Origin: Sepiola atlantica
Lineage: Eukaryota > Mollusca > Cephalopoda > Sepiida > Sepiolidae
Direction: 5' to 3'
Assembly: GCA_963556195.1 (NCBI GenBank)
Contig: OY744525.1
Location: 25,889,913 to 25,953,912, forward strand
Length of the DNA: 64,000 nt
In this document: in pieces, positions 31,265 to 41,569 of the stretch
Numbering within the stretch: the stretch's first letter is position 1
Layout: every line of letters begins with the position of its first letter
Translations under genes and position numbers: made by a program
The notes under the pieces: generated by a model
The model's database searches: none
Told to the model about the DNA's origin: nothing
Seen by the model: the letters and a program-made list of their open reading frames with translations, nothing else

Positions 31265-32030
31265 CTTGCACCACTTTTATGTCCCCTTATGTAGTTATTT
31301 ATCTTCCTCCCACAAGGTAAGATGTGACACAAGGTCGGGAAAGTGGGATTTGAAAAGCCAGCGCCCGAGAAAGTGAGCACTCTGACCTACAAAAAATGGC
31401 TGGCCAGCCCCATCGGCATTCCCCGGTAGGGGCGCCTCAGGCAGTAAGCAATAAACTTACTCCACCCCAAAGAGGGGAGGCAAAGCCTGGGATGGTGGAC
31501 CTCCTAGAACTGCACAGGACAAATCCACAGACCGGCGTCATCAAGCCCCGAAGACCAAGACTACACCGGTCTATAGGGTGTAGTATCCATTGGAACAGAT
31601 ACTACACTGTGATCTTAGCCGAAAGGCCTAATGTAAATTAAAATCTACATATAATGCTACTAAACCTTATGTTTCGAATCCTTATTTCAATCTTGATCAA
31701 AATCCATTATATTTTTGATTCTAGAAAATGTCTCAAATTTAAGGATTAAACTTAAGAGGTTTTAAGAAGAAGTGGAAATTCAAGGAATCTTGCTTAATTG
31801 GTGTCTAATGACTATGGATAAAATTTAATGCATATCTGAAATATTATAAATTTTAAATTGGAGCTTGTGCCCATATTATGCTTCCTGAAACCCCAAAGGA
31901 ACTGAAATTTTAAGAATATTTATTAATTGATGTATAATAGTTACTGTTAAAATTTCACACAAATTAGAGAAATTATCTGAATTTTCACAAAGAGTTTTCA
32001 CTCCCTTTTTATCCTCTTAACATAAAACTA
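31265..32030 (+). repeat. Interspersed repeat R, copy 2, interrupted
   Basis: Matches 21940-22330 in two pieces, 31265-31290 and 31635-32030, on either side of the U2-headed SINE. Order and orientation agree. Confidence 0.75.
31290..31632 (-). mobile_element. U2-snRNA-headed SINE, copy 2
   Basis: From 31628 on the minus strand GGCCTTTCGGCTAAGATC and AGTGTAGTATCTGTTC match U2 snRNA nucleotides of the 5' stem-loop and branch-recognition region. A short palindromic echo (GGATACTACACCC) follows, then the shared body. It sits inside repeat R, so its insertion post-dates that repeat. Confidence 0.85.
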
Positions 32031-32049
32031 GAACTGCTCCCATTCTAAC

Positions 32050-32160
32050 TAACAGTGTTACCACTGTCAACAATGGGAAAATTGTATCAGGAATGTGTGC
32101 ACAGTGTAATTATGTATGGAAGTAAAAACCTGGCCAGTGAAGGTTTAGGATGTGTGTTGC
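32050..32160 (+). pseudogene. LINE RT scrap (LYxxCVxSVxxYGSK)
   Basis: Translation LPLSTMGKLYQECVHSVIMY, GSKNLASEGLG matches the region at 33130-33200 on the other strand (IKGIVYQTCVCSVMIYGSKT). Only about 35 codons remain. Confidence 0.65.
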
Positions 32161-32369
32161 ATGGAGAGAAATGATATGTAACCAACGAAAAGGGAACCTT
32201 TGGGTCACCCTCGACTATGGTCGCTTCATTTATTTATAAGTTTTCAAATTTAACATCATAGCGATTATCAAAATAGTGAAACTTTGATTAGAATTGGTTT
32301 CGTTTTTTTATTGCTCTCTTTTTAATATTTTGTTACTGTTAAAAGTGACTCTATATAATTTTTCTTTTA

Positions 32370-32700
32370 AGAAAGAAGATGAAACTACCCGTCTGTGGAA
32401 CTCAGTTCCGCGGGGCTGCTTCCTAACTGACTGTTGCATTGCCGTTTTCAGGTCCAACGTGAACAACTTCTTGTTAAGCCGTCCTCCTAAATAATCAAAT
32501 TCTACCCAACTTCCACCATCGTTACCAATCATCAAGGTGCTCTCACCGTCCATCTGACACACATTAACCCTTATCCTCGAGTGGCCTTTGGGCCTTGATT
32601 CTAGTAAAAAAATAAATAAATAAAGAGGCCTTCATAGCTCTGTTAAAACCATCAATTTTGCTCCCCTTTATGCAAGCTTGGGCCCTCTCTAGTTGAGATT
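32370..32700 (+). pseudogene. LINE ORF2 extreme C-terminus and 3' UTR
   Basis: TTRLWNSVPRGCFLTDCCIA, VFRSNVNNFLLSRPPK, two stops, then a 3' UTR with ending TGGCCTTTGGGCCTTGATTC and (TAAA)n. LWNSLP...F...VN.YLL is the usual end of Jockey/CR1-like ORF2. Confidence 0.75.
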
Positions 32701-32727
32701 GGGGTGGAGTATTATCATGATGATCGT

Positions 32728-33320
32728 CATCATATTCGATTTAACGTCCATTTTACATGCTGGCATGTGTTTGACAGCTTTTAGAAATTGACTTCCAAAC
32801 TAACCTTTCTCTGGTCAGCTCTTTATTTATCTTCTTTCTCTCACATCCATTTTTATCACTTCCTCACATGTTTTCCTTGGCCTTCCCTTGTAAACTGGGC
32901 TTACTACATTAACTGTTCTACATCCACTAACCAAAGAACTCTCACCTATTCTTTCAAAGTTGCCATACCATCGAAGTCTCCTGTTCTGCACACATCTCCC
33001 TAGGCTGTTCAGATTCAATCTTCCTCTGAGGTCAGCAGAACTAAGCCTGTCTTTTAGACTCACATTACACATCCATCGTATCATTCTCATATCATTTCTC
33101 TCCATGCAACGAATATCCTCAACCTTCATTGACTAGGTTTTACTTCCATATATCATCACACTGCATACACATGTTTGATAGACGATTCCCTTGATCGACA
33201 GTGGTAACGCTCTGCTGGTTAGTAATGACAGAAGTTCTTTGAACTTATTTCATCCACTTCTAACTCGTGCAATAATACTAACACCTGCTCCACCATATGA
33301 TGCTGCCATTCTACTATTGC
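32728..33320 (-). pseudogene. LINE ORF2 C-terminus with octopus-type 3' tail
   Basis: On the minus strand GIVYQTCVCSVMIYGSKT (33130-33200), then VEDIRCMERNDMRMIRWMCN, VSLKDRLSSADLRGRLNLNS, RRLRWYGNFERIGESS and KGRPRKTCEEVIKMDVRERR (32827-33129). The RRLRW.G...R block and GRPRKTW.E end are typical of this LINE lineage. The 3' UTR (32728-32826) has AACACATGCCAGC-like sequence, CCAGCATGTAAAATGGAC and a GATGA tail, shared with 8893-8960. Confidence 0.85.
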
Positions 33321-33339
33321 CACCTTACTCAGTACATAT

Positions 33340-33793
33340 TAGTGATGAGACGATTCCAATATTTTTCCCCATTCCGATACAATTACCGATTCAGTTCTAA
33401 ATTCCCGATTCTGATATAATTACCGATTCTTTCCCAATCACTAAATATTTAGCTATAGAGTTTTTTTTTTGTTTTTTTTTTCGGATTACCATAAGACCAA
33501 TATAATATGTGCATATGTCTTCACAAACGTAAAAATACACTCGGGGGGGGGGGGGAGGGAATCTATAGATTTTAGTTTCACTGGTAGTTTAAAATCAATA
33601 AATATTTATCATTTTATCATTAGTAGCAGCAATGGAAAATTAAGTTTTAAACAAAAACAAACAAATAAAAAATAATTATAAGAATCGTTTTTAGCATCGG
33701 AAAATAGGCACAAATTTTTCCGATTTCGATTCCGATACCCGAAAAAGTTCTGATTTATCCGATTCCCGATTCTGATTAATCGTCCTAACACTA
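33340..33793. mobile_element. hAT-type MITE, 454 bp
   Basis: Termini TAGTGATGAGACGATT and AATCGTCCTAACACTA are inverted repeats, with GTACATAT (33332-33339) and GCACATGT (33794-33801) as an 8-bp target duplication matching at 6 of 8 positions. Eight-base duplications and this terminal pattern are typical of hAT elements. The interior has AATTACCGATTC repeats, a single copy of the segment expanded at 4.5-5.4 kb, and a 14-G run. No transposase. Confidence 0.85.
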
Positions 33794-33801
33794 GCACATG
33801 T

Positions 33802-34350
33802 ACGTCAACTAGTACTTTTATTTTCCAAAGAATCAGTTAATTTATCAAAGAAATTTCAACAAAAGCTAGACACGCGTCAGTATCTCAATCTATAAATACT
33901 TTTTCAATAATTTCAATAAATCCCTGCTAAGCAGCTTTTCACAATCTCCTCCCCCTGCTCCTCCCTGTAGAAAACCAAGAGTATCACCTTAGAAATTCTT
34001 ATTCTTTTTAATCTTTGACAACACAATAACAAAATGATTCTTGCTCGGCAACACGTTCTGCGTAATAATAAGCATCGAATATTAAAACAAAAATTTCAGA
34101 AAATCAAAATAAATTTTGGAGAAGATTATAGGAAATTGACACTTTCGTATTGAATGGGAAAAAATATCATCTTTCTCTTTTTTTAGTGTTCGAGATGTAT
34201 TATCTAGGAGGAAATACCAAAATGCTAAAAGATAAAATACAATACGAATAATCAGAGGCAATCATTCCTGTCCAAAGTATGAATTTGTCTGACAAGTCTC
34301 TGGAGAGATATTAAAATTCTTCAGTTACTATATCCAGCAGGTTAATTTCA
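33802..34350. other. No gene recognised
   Basis: AT-rich with no recurring element seen. Confidence 0.4.
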
Positions 34351-34365
34351 CCAATTCTCTATCTT

Positions 34366-34383
34366 ATTCGTTTTTTCATGAAC

Positions 34384-34439
<56 letters not shown>

Positions 34440-34686
34440 ATATTTGTCTTTCTATTTCACTTTCTCTTTTATTTCTATTTTGGAGTGAGGGAGTGATTGG
34501 CTTAATGGATACATTGAAATCGGCTATGACGAGTTCAAATCCAATTGGATCTATTGTGATTAGAGTTCGAAACTGATTTTATAAAACTGGTTTTCATATG
34601 ATGATCACTAAAACCGAATCCAATTTGTCAAAAACGAAAAAATTATGAATCAATAATACTCTATGCTATTCCTTTTTTTAATGAAC

Positions 34687-34721
<35 letters not shown>

Positions 34722-34725
34722 CAAT
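34366..34725 (+). repeat. Tandem duplication, period about 302 bp, with (CT)n
   Basis: TATTC(G/C)TTTTTT(C/T)ATGAACAATACT followed by (CT)n occurs at 34366-34437 and 34669-34718. Inside, 34489-34560 has GATTGGCTTAATGGATACA and GAGTTCAAATCC, a tRNA-like A/B-box pair suggesting another SINE head. Confidence 0.75.
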
Positions 34726-35409
34726 TTGCTAAAACCGATTCTAATGTTTGTAGTTTCCTTTGAAGAAATGTGCATTTGTAACTGCAGTCATGGTTGCACT
34801 GTTTCTCTTATGACTATTGGTGTTTTATATATAAATACTTTATATGCATTCATTCCTCTACAATAAGTCAAATATCGTAGTCTACAACAGCGCAAGGATT
34901 TACACATCATAGACTCGATTAAAAATGGCGCACAAAGCACATAATTCCCTAATTTAATTTTTTAACAATAACAAATTAATTTCATAATTACTCATGTTTT
35001 TTCTTTCATTGCAATTTCATTCTATTTCTGCGTTTTTTGATGTGGAATGTGCAAGGATGTGAATATTTACAACCTGGATCACATTTTACACTTTTACAGT
35101 CTTGCATATTCGGTGTTAAAAGACGGTGCCATGAAATGCATTTTTAAACCCTGAACTTCTAAAGGTTAGAACCGATCTCATTATGGGATGCTTTTACTAT
35201 AAGCTTGAATTATGCTATGACACCCCTCCCCCCTACGTCACAAACTTGAAAATAATACATTTTCCAACATTTTTCAAGATAATCTGAAAGTTTGGCATCA
35301 AATTGATATCGACTCAGTAAAAAAATAAAAATAAAAAGTTTCTAAGTCTGCCAAAACCGGTTTGTGTTTTGAGAATGACTAACAATTAAATTCGGTTTTG
35401 AGAATTATT
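34726..35409. other. No gene recognised
   Basis: Contains repeated AAACCG(A/G)TT words (34590-34620, 34725-34740, 35352-35400), otherwise unique AT-rich DNA. Confidence 0.4.
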
Positions 35410-35605
35410 GATTGTGAGGTGGTGTGGTGAAGTGGATAATGACGCAGACTGACGACATGGGTGTCCCAAGTTCGAATCCAGTCAGTTCCATAGCATCACT
35501 TTCACTTAGGGATGTTGGCAACCTTCACGTGGTCCCTCCTGTAAGTAACAGAATCGAGGGATACATTGCCAGCAACAGAATGAAACTTGTCAAAAAAAAA
35601 AAAAT
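35410..35605 (+). mobile_element. tRNA-derived SINE with A-tail
   Basis: A box GTGGTGAAGTGGATAATGAC and B box AAGTTCGAATCCAGTC are spaced as in the SINE at 24379. After the head the body differs (GATGTTGGCAACCTTCACGT, GGTCCCTCCTGTAAGTAACA) and ends in A13, so it is a different family with a related head. Confidence 0.8.
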
Positions 35606-35794
35606 CGTATGATGCAGACTCATAATCCCTCGATGTCTTTCTAGAAAGAATTCTAACTAAAAAGATTTGGGGGAAACCCAACAATAGAATCATCTGATTC
35701 ATAAGAAATGATTGAATAACACAGTGGTACTGTTGAGAAAGGTATGAACGTGCAGTTTTCCTCCACTTGAATAAAATAGCAACTTCGTTTACAA

Positions 35795-35935
35795 TAGGCA
35801 TTAACTCCCAAAAGGGTTGATACGCCGTAAAACCGACAAAGAAAACCAATCAATGAATAGTTTACAAGAAGTAATTGCACTTTGATATAAAATAACCTAA
35901 GAAAAGGTTGATATGCCGTTAAACTGATAAAGCAA
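35795..35935 (+). repeat. Two SINE-tail fragments (GGTTGATATGCCGTAAAAC)
   Basis: AAAAGGGTTGATACGCCGTAAA at 35809-35832 and AAAAGGTTGATATGCCGTTAAA at 35892-35915 match the tail of 15725-16110 and 25085-25618. Another tail scrap is at 38131-38170. Confidence 0.7.
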
Positions 35936-36089
35936 ATGATACCACATACTATTCTCAGCATGTGGGCAAATCGAACACAAGGCAAGAGCTGAATCCTTAG
36001 AAAATGAATTCCAGTCTGTAATAGAATGAGGCCAAAATGGATAGTGACATTCAATGCTACCAAGACAAAGCTCTTTTTCCTTTAACAAT

Positions 36090-36735
36090 TATAAGAAACC
36101 TTTCCAAACACTAATTGCCATAGTCGATAGCACCCTTCCAGAGAACTCGTGTTTTAAACTCCTCGGCCAAACATTTACAGACAATATGAATTAGAATAAA
36201 TACTTAAAAGATAATGCCAAGTCTGCTGCAAATAAAGTAGACTCCCTCTGCCGGGCTAAAAAACTTCTCACATCTGCCAGTATCCTATATCTCTATAAAG
36301 CGACCATTCACCATGTAGGGAGTATTGTTGCTAATTCTGGGCTGGTGTACCAACCACGAGTATCTTCCTCTTCGACAGGGTGCAAAAAAGAGTTTCTAAC
36401 CTAACAGGTCCCATACTGTCTACCAAACTCCAGCCTCTGTCCTATCGCCACAATGTTGCATCCCTGTGCTTGTTTTACAAGTACTTCCATGGAATGCGCT
36501 CTGATGAACTTACTGCACTTTGACCCCCTCAACGAAAATGCCCTGCAATCAACCCGACGAGCAGCAAAATCTTACCCCTTCACTGCAGAGGTCCCCAGAT
36601 GCAAGAAAGATTTCTACTCTAATAGCTTCTTTTCTCGGACCGTTTGCCTTTGAAATTCCTTCTCAGCTCCCTATTTGCAAACATGCAGAAATTTAAATGT
36701 AATGTTGCTGCACAACTCCCCACTTAGGCTGACCC
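36090..36735 (+). pseudogene. LINE ORF2 C-terminus, copy B
   Basis: FKLLGQTFTDNMN, YLKDNAKSAANKVDSLCRAK, KLLTSASILYLYKATIHH, then frameshifted GLVYQPRVSSSST, the LSYRHNVASLCLFYKYF-like block, RRAAKSYPFTAEVPRCKKDF, FFSRTVCL and MQKFKCNVAAQLP-like end. Same lineage as 30015-30475 and 8893-10135. It extends further 5' than copy A but has more lesions. Confidence 0.85.
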
Positions 36736-37269
36736 CTATAAATCTGGCCCCTAATCACAGTAGCTTCTTCCATCTCGGTGACAATATGTCCCCTTGTTTA
36801 GGGTGAATCAAAAGTATACAAATAAACAAAAAAACTTTTTCCTTTTACTGTTCTATTATACACTAGCAAGACTCGTGTGCTGGCGTTGTCAGGGAAAATT
36901 GAGGGAACCAGGAAAATTCTGCTCTCAGTTATTTGTTGGAAGGGGGTTCTCACTGACTTGTTTGCTTAGCCGCGGTGTGTGTGTTGTGTGCGTGTGTGTG
37001 GGTTTTTAAGTTACAATTCATAACTGATTACAACTTGTTGAAAATCAAGTGTCCACCCCAACCCTAAATGGATCGGAAATGTTGTTTTTACTAAAAATGC
37101 TAAGCATTTACCCACGACATAAAAAATATTCATAAATAAAACTATGTGTTATATTAAGTTGAAAACAATAGAAAAGAATATTTAACAAGCCGCGCGTGCG
37201 TGGTCCCCCTCTGTATGTGACTCGATGTGGCGAGTGTAAAATGCAATAAATTTGGGCAATTTGGGGCAT
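36736..37269. other. No gene recognised
   Basis: LINE 3' flank, then unique sequence with a short (GT)n near 36975-37002. Confidence 0.4.
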
Positions 37270-37800
37270 TCTTGACTCCCCTTTGACCCCCTGTCGGCGC
37301 GAACCAGAATTTTTCTGAGGTCAAGGATGCTCATTTTATATCCAGAACAATTGCCTCTACATTTTGGCCAAGTTTCAGAAAAATTGAATGGATGGATCAA
37401 ACGTTCTGGGAGAAAAGGGTCATTTTTTGCCATTTTGAGGGGCTTTTGACCCCCTGAGGGCGCGAACCAGATTTTTTCCAAGTTCAGCGAAACTTATTTT
37501 CTATTAGGAACAATTGCCTCTACATTTTGGCCAAGTTTCAGAGAAATTGAATGGATGGATGAAAAGTTATAGGGCAAAATATGTCATTTTTTGCCATTTC
37601 GGAGGCTTTTGACCCCCTGGGGAGCTAACCAGATTTTTTTCAAAAATCGGAGAATGTCACTTTCTAACCTGACCAAAGTTACAACTTCATGCAAAATTTC
37701 AGAGAAATTCAATGGATGGTTGCGGAGAAAAATTCGGACGGACGGACGGACGGATGGACGGACATGCCTCAAAACATAAGTCCCCCGATTTTATAAATCG
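37270..37800. repeat. Tandem repeat, three copies of about 162-168 bp, with GGAC tail
   Basis: Each unit has TTTTGACCCCCT, GCGAACCAGA-TTTTT, CAATTGCCTCTACATTTTGG and CAGAGAAATTGAATGGATGG. Units begin near 37279, 37447 and 37609. The array ends in (GGAC)n at 37736-37763 and a hairpin CCCCCGATTTTATAAATCGG. Confidence 0.85.
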
Positions 37801-38349
37801 GAGGACCAATTAATCCTTTGCAAAGCAATATGCAAGTTAGTTAACCTTATGACACGTGATCACATACACCTGATCAGAATATTCTAAATTCTTCCTCTTC
37901 TATTGCATGAAGTTGAAATTGATGTTTTAATCTGTGAGAGTAAGAAATGGCGCCACTTTATAAGTATAGAAGCTAAAGCTTCCTCTACCTTCCTCTTTGT
38001 CTTTCTTTTCTTATTTTTGTGCAAAATTTTCCATTGTTTTACATAATTCTGGAATTGATTTTGAGTTTTGTGTTTTTTAAATGACTTTGCATGTCTTCTT
38101 TTATTTCATTATTGCTATTTCATTCTATTAATAGACCCCAAAATGGTTGATATGCCATAAAAACTGAAAAGTATGTTACTTCATCGTTTTCGGTTTCTGT
38201 TTTTTCTTTCTCATTTTTATCTGAAACTTTCTTTTCTTTTTCAGCTTTCATTTTTAGATGATTTTTCATCCAACCTTTCACTGTATTGCTTTTTTTAATA
38301 TGTTCTTTTTAATCATGTCTGTTGAGTGAATTAATAATATTGGATTTTC

Positions 38350-38350
<1 letters not shown>
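37801..38350. other. No gene recognised
   Basis: T-rich unique DNA with one SINE-tail scrap (GGTTGATATGCCATAAAAAC, 38148-38168). Confidence 0.4.
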
Positions 38351-38351
<1 letters not shown>

Positions 38352-38390
<39 letters not shown>

Positions 38391-38392
38391 TA
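38352..38392. repeat. (GA)n microsatellite
   Basis: About 40 bp of uninterrupted AG. Confidence 0.95.
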
Positions 38393-39445
38393 AAAAGAGT
38401 ACTTTCAGATTTACGTACTGAGAATAAGGAATAGGAAAAACGAAAAAGGAAAAGATGTAAATCGAAAACAAAGAAATTATGTAAAATTGAAGGAAATAAA
38501 AGATGTAAAAATGAATGACGAAAAAGGAATGACGAAATGAAGTAAAAACGAAGGAAGAAACGATGTAAAAATTATGGGAGAAAATATGTAAAAACGAATG
38601 AAGAAAAGACGTACAGACGAAGAAAGAAACAATGCACAAATTATGAAAGAAAAGATGTAAAAACAAAAAAGCAAAAAAGATGCACAAACGAAAAAGGAAA
38701 AAAAGATGTAAAAAAGCAAAAAGATGTACAAAAGAAAAAGCAAAAAAGATGTAAAAATGAAAAATCAAAAAAAGATGTAAAAACGAAGAAAGCAAAAAAT
38801 ATGTAAAAACGAAGAAAGCAAAAAAGATGTAAAAATGAAAAAGGAAAAAAGATGTAAAAATGAAAAAGGAAAAAAGATGTAAAAACACAAAATCAAAAAG
38901 ATGTAAAAACGAAAAAGCAAAAAAAATGTAAAAACGAAGAAAGCAAAAATGTAGAGATTGAATGTACAGCAGAAGTAAAACCTAAGAAGAAAAGAGTTAA
39001 CACCAAAGGATGAAAAGATGTACAATTGAAGGAAGAAAAGCAGAAACTGTGAAGAATGAAAATATGCAAAAACGAAAAGAAAAGATTTAAAAACGAAGAA
39101 AGTGAAAGGAATACAAAAAAATGTAAAAACGAAGGAAAAAAGAGATGCAAAAACAAAAAAAGATTTAAAAATTAAAAAGATGTAAAAACGAAAAAAAGAT
39201 GTAAAAACGAAAAAAAAAAGATGTAAAAATGAAGAAAAGATGTAAAAACGAAGAAAGCAATGATGTAGAGATTAAAGGAACAGCAGAAGTAAAACGTAGG
39301 AAGAAAATAATTAAAAACAAAGGAAGAAAAGATTAAAAAAAAAAAAGAAGGGAAGAAAGGTTGACAAAAATGATGAATAAACAGATGTAGAATCGAAGGA
39401 ATGAAGAAAAGATGTAAAAACGAAGGAATGAAGAAAAGTAAAAAT
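38393..39445. repeat. Purine-rich minisatellite, GATGTAAAAACGAAG type
   Basis: About 1 kb in which GATGTAAAAACGAAGAAAG-like words recur every 20-30 bp, almost purely purine plus scattered TGT. A larger block containing GTAGAGATT(G/A)AA, ACAGCAGAAGTAAAAC occurs at 38950-39060 and 39263-39330, showing block duplication. Long Phe-rich minus-strand open frames reflect the composition. Confidence 0.9.
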
Positions 39446-39660
39446 GCCATTAACCCCTTTGCCAGAACATCCCAACATCTTGAACTCAACTTTACATCCT
39501 TCAATGGAACAGAATGCATCCGGAACATTCGACAGGACATAACCAACTATTGTAAGAATGCTCATGTCATTTGGCAAGTTATTATGCTAAGTTCTGAAAT
39601 CAATAATTCCAATAGACATTTTCTGCCTAGAGACCAGACAGATGAGAAATCGGATATACT
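39446..39660. other. Short unique stretch
   Basis: More balanced composition (CAACATCTTGAACTCAAC, GAATGCATCCGGAACATTC) in an open frame on the plus strand at 39401-39727, but no recognisable domain and it runs into a TA repeat. Confidence 0.35.

Positions 39661-39662
<2 letters not shown>

Positions 39663-39719
<57 letters not shown>
39663..39719. repeat. (TA)n microsatellite
   Basis: About 56 bp, just upstream of the hammerhead-bearing element. Confidence 0.97.
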
Positions 39720-39725
<6 letters not shown>

Positions 39726-39784
39726 AAAGCTAAAAGTAAGATGTACACTTTTTAGAAATTTGAACCTATTGTGAAATGATTAAA

Positions 39785-40027
39785 GCTCAATATACAGGAT
39801 AGAGCAATTATATAGATAAATGAAAGGAGAGAAATAAAAAGTGTAAGAATGACAAATCTATTTCATTTTCAGTTGTTCAATGCAAGGTGCAAACTTATCT
39901 ATCTATGTAATTCCTCTGATGATAAGATTCCAATCTTTGAAAAGCCTGGCTTAAGGAAAGAAAAAATTAACATGCTTTTAATGAATACACCTTGCATTGA
40001 ACAACTGAAAATGAAATAGATTTGTTA
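39785..40027 (+). mobile_element. Hammerhead-bearing short element, copy 2, with inverted arms
   Basis: ATCTATTTCATTTTCAGTTG and TTCAATGCAAGGTG (39856-39890) are answered by CACCTTGCATTGAACAACTG and AAAATGAAATAGAT (39990-40023), nearly perfect arms around the ribozyme core. Sequence upstream matches 21525-21660. Confidence 0.8.
39911..39958 (+). ncRNA. Minimal type I hammerhead ribozyme, complete
   Basis: Stem I TTCCT (39911-39915) pairs fully with AGGAA (39954-39958). The CTGATGA box is at 39916-39922. Stem II AAGAT/ATCTT (39924-39928 with 39933-39937) has a four-base loop. GAAA lies at 39939-39942. Stem III AAGC (39942-39945) pairs with GCTT (39949-39952) across a CTG loop. The cleavage triplet TTA ends at 39953. 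Every invariant position of the hammerhead consensus is present. It probably self-cleaves transcripts of a Penelope- or retrozyme-type repeat. Confidence 0.75.
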
Positions 40028-40044
40028 TTTATGGTTTTTAATGA

Positions 40045-40728
40045 TATTTATTTGTTATAGGATAGCTAAGGAAGAACGATAACTCACGTCTAAAAACACA
40101 ATTTAGCTTTTTAAAACAAGGTTAGAGAATATACATAACATATAAAAGTGTATTCTTATGTAAACTTCACAGAGTAAGATGATGAGAGTATTCCCGATCT
40201 ATAAACTTACCACTTAGGGGTCCATGGGACATATTTCATCTGGGGGGGTCAGTTATTTTTCATTATATTTTATAGTAATTTGAAATTGCTGAGTCATATT
40301 GTAATTTAATTACGTAATACCTCAAGTTCATAAAACAATTCATTATTTTTAATGAAATTTATTTGCTAGAGGATAGCTAAAGAAGAACGATAACTCACGT
40401 TTAAAAACACAATTTAGGTTTTTAAAACAAGGTTAGAGAATATACATAACATATAAAAGTGTATTCTTATGTAAACTTCACAGAGTAAGATGATGAGAGT
40501 ATTCTCGAATCTATAAACTTACCACTTGGGGGTCCATGGGACATATTTCATCAGGGTGGGGGGGCTTTTCAGTTATTTTTTATTATATTTTATAGTAATT
40601 TGAAATTACTGAGTCATATTGTAATTTAATTACGTAATATCTCAAGTTCATAAAACAATGAAATTTATTTGTTAGAGGATAGCTAAGGAAGAACGATAAC
40701 TCACGTTAAAAACACAATTTAGGTTTCT
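40045..40728 (+). repeat. Tandem repeat, two full copies of about 310 bp and a partial third
   Basis: GATAGCTAA(G/A)GAAGAACGAT begins at 40061, 40372 and 40678. Units include CATAACATATAAAAGTGTAT, GGTCCATGGGACATATTTC and TAATTTAATTACGTAATA. The copies differ by few substitutions and a G-run length change. Confidence 0.9.
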
Positions 40729-40990
40729 ACAGAATAGGGACAATGGGCGCTTCTCCAGTATAGGGACCAGATGTGCTTCTACAACATAGGACCCAGCACC
40801 GAGGGTGCTTCTACAATATAGGACTCGGAGGCTTATTTAGAATAGGGACCATGGGTGCTTCTGCAATATAGGGGTCTGGGGCGCTTCTGCAATATAGGGG
40901 TCAGGGGCGCTTCTACAGTATAGGACCCAGCACCGGGGGTGCTTCTACAATATACAACCCGTAGACTTCTGCAGTATGGTTCTTAAATAT
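40729..40990 (+). repeat. Composite block A, part 1: GTGCTTCTACAATATAGG repeat
   Basis: About seven degenerate units of 33-40 bp built on GGGTGCTTCTACAATATAGG with GACC(C)AGCACC variants. The related part in block A' lies at 55080-55290. Confidence 0.8.
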
Positions 40991-41029
40991 GACCGAGACA
41001 CCTCGGAAATTTTGTTTTCTTTCTTTAAC

Positions 41030-41475
41030 TGAAAATATTTCTCTGTATGGGGAAGGTTAAAAAAAATTGAGGGGGGGATTATGTTTTTCTTTTTTTTTCT
41101 TTTTCATAAAAAATATTCATATGCATGGGTTAGGATGAAAAATACTTTTTAGGGGGGGCGTCAAAATTTTTTTTTTTTCTTTTTAAACTAAAAATATATG
41201 TATGGGGAGGGTAAAAAAAAATTTGAGGCGGGGGGTGGTCAAACATTTTTTTTTTCTTTTTCATTAAAAATATTTTTATGTATGGGGAGGATGAAACATA
41301 TTTTTTTTCGGGCGGGGGGTAAAAATTTATGTATGTATGGGGGGGAGGGAGGGGTCAAACATTTTTTTTTCTTTTAAATTAAAAATATTTCTAAGTATGG
41401 GGGAGGATGAAAAAAAAATTTTCTTGGGGGAGCAAAAAAAATTTATTTTTTTCTTTTCTAAACTAAAAATATTTA
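41030..41475 (+). repeat. Composite block A, part 2: AAAAATATTTATGTATGGGG repeat
   Basis: Five to six units of 70-90 bp: a T-rich run ending CTTTTT, AACTAAAAATATTT, GTATGGGGAGG, then GAAAAA-type and G-rich runs. Related to 55290-56575. Confidence 0.8.
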
Positions 41476-41569
41476 TATTTATGATAGTGACAATACATGA
41501 ATGAACACTATTTTGTTTTTCAGACACGACAGGGGCGTATTAATATGAGTTCTTAGGTATGCAAACTAG

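Noticed and set aside
31590..31628. Functional U2 snRNA gene
   Set aside because: Only the first 35-40 nt resemble U2; the Sm site and 3' domains are absent.
38331..39577. Phe-rich multi-frame open reading frames on the minus strand
   Set aside because: Caused by the purine-rich minisatellite on the plus strand; composition-driven.
41030..41475. G-quadruplex locus
   Set aside because: G runs exist, but they are spaced by 60-90 bp of T/A-rich sequence, so intramolecular quadruplexes are unlikely.
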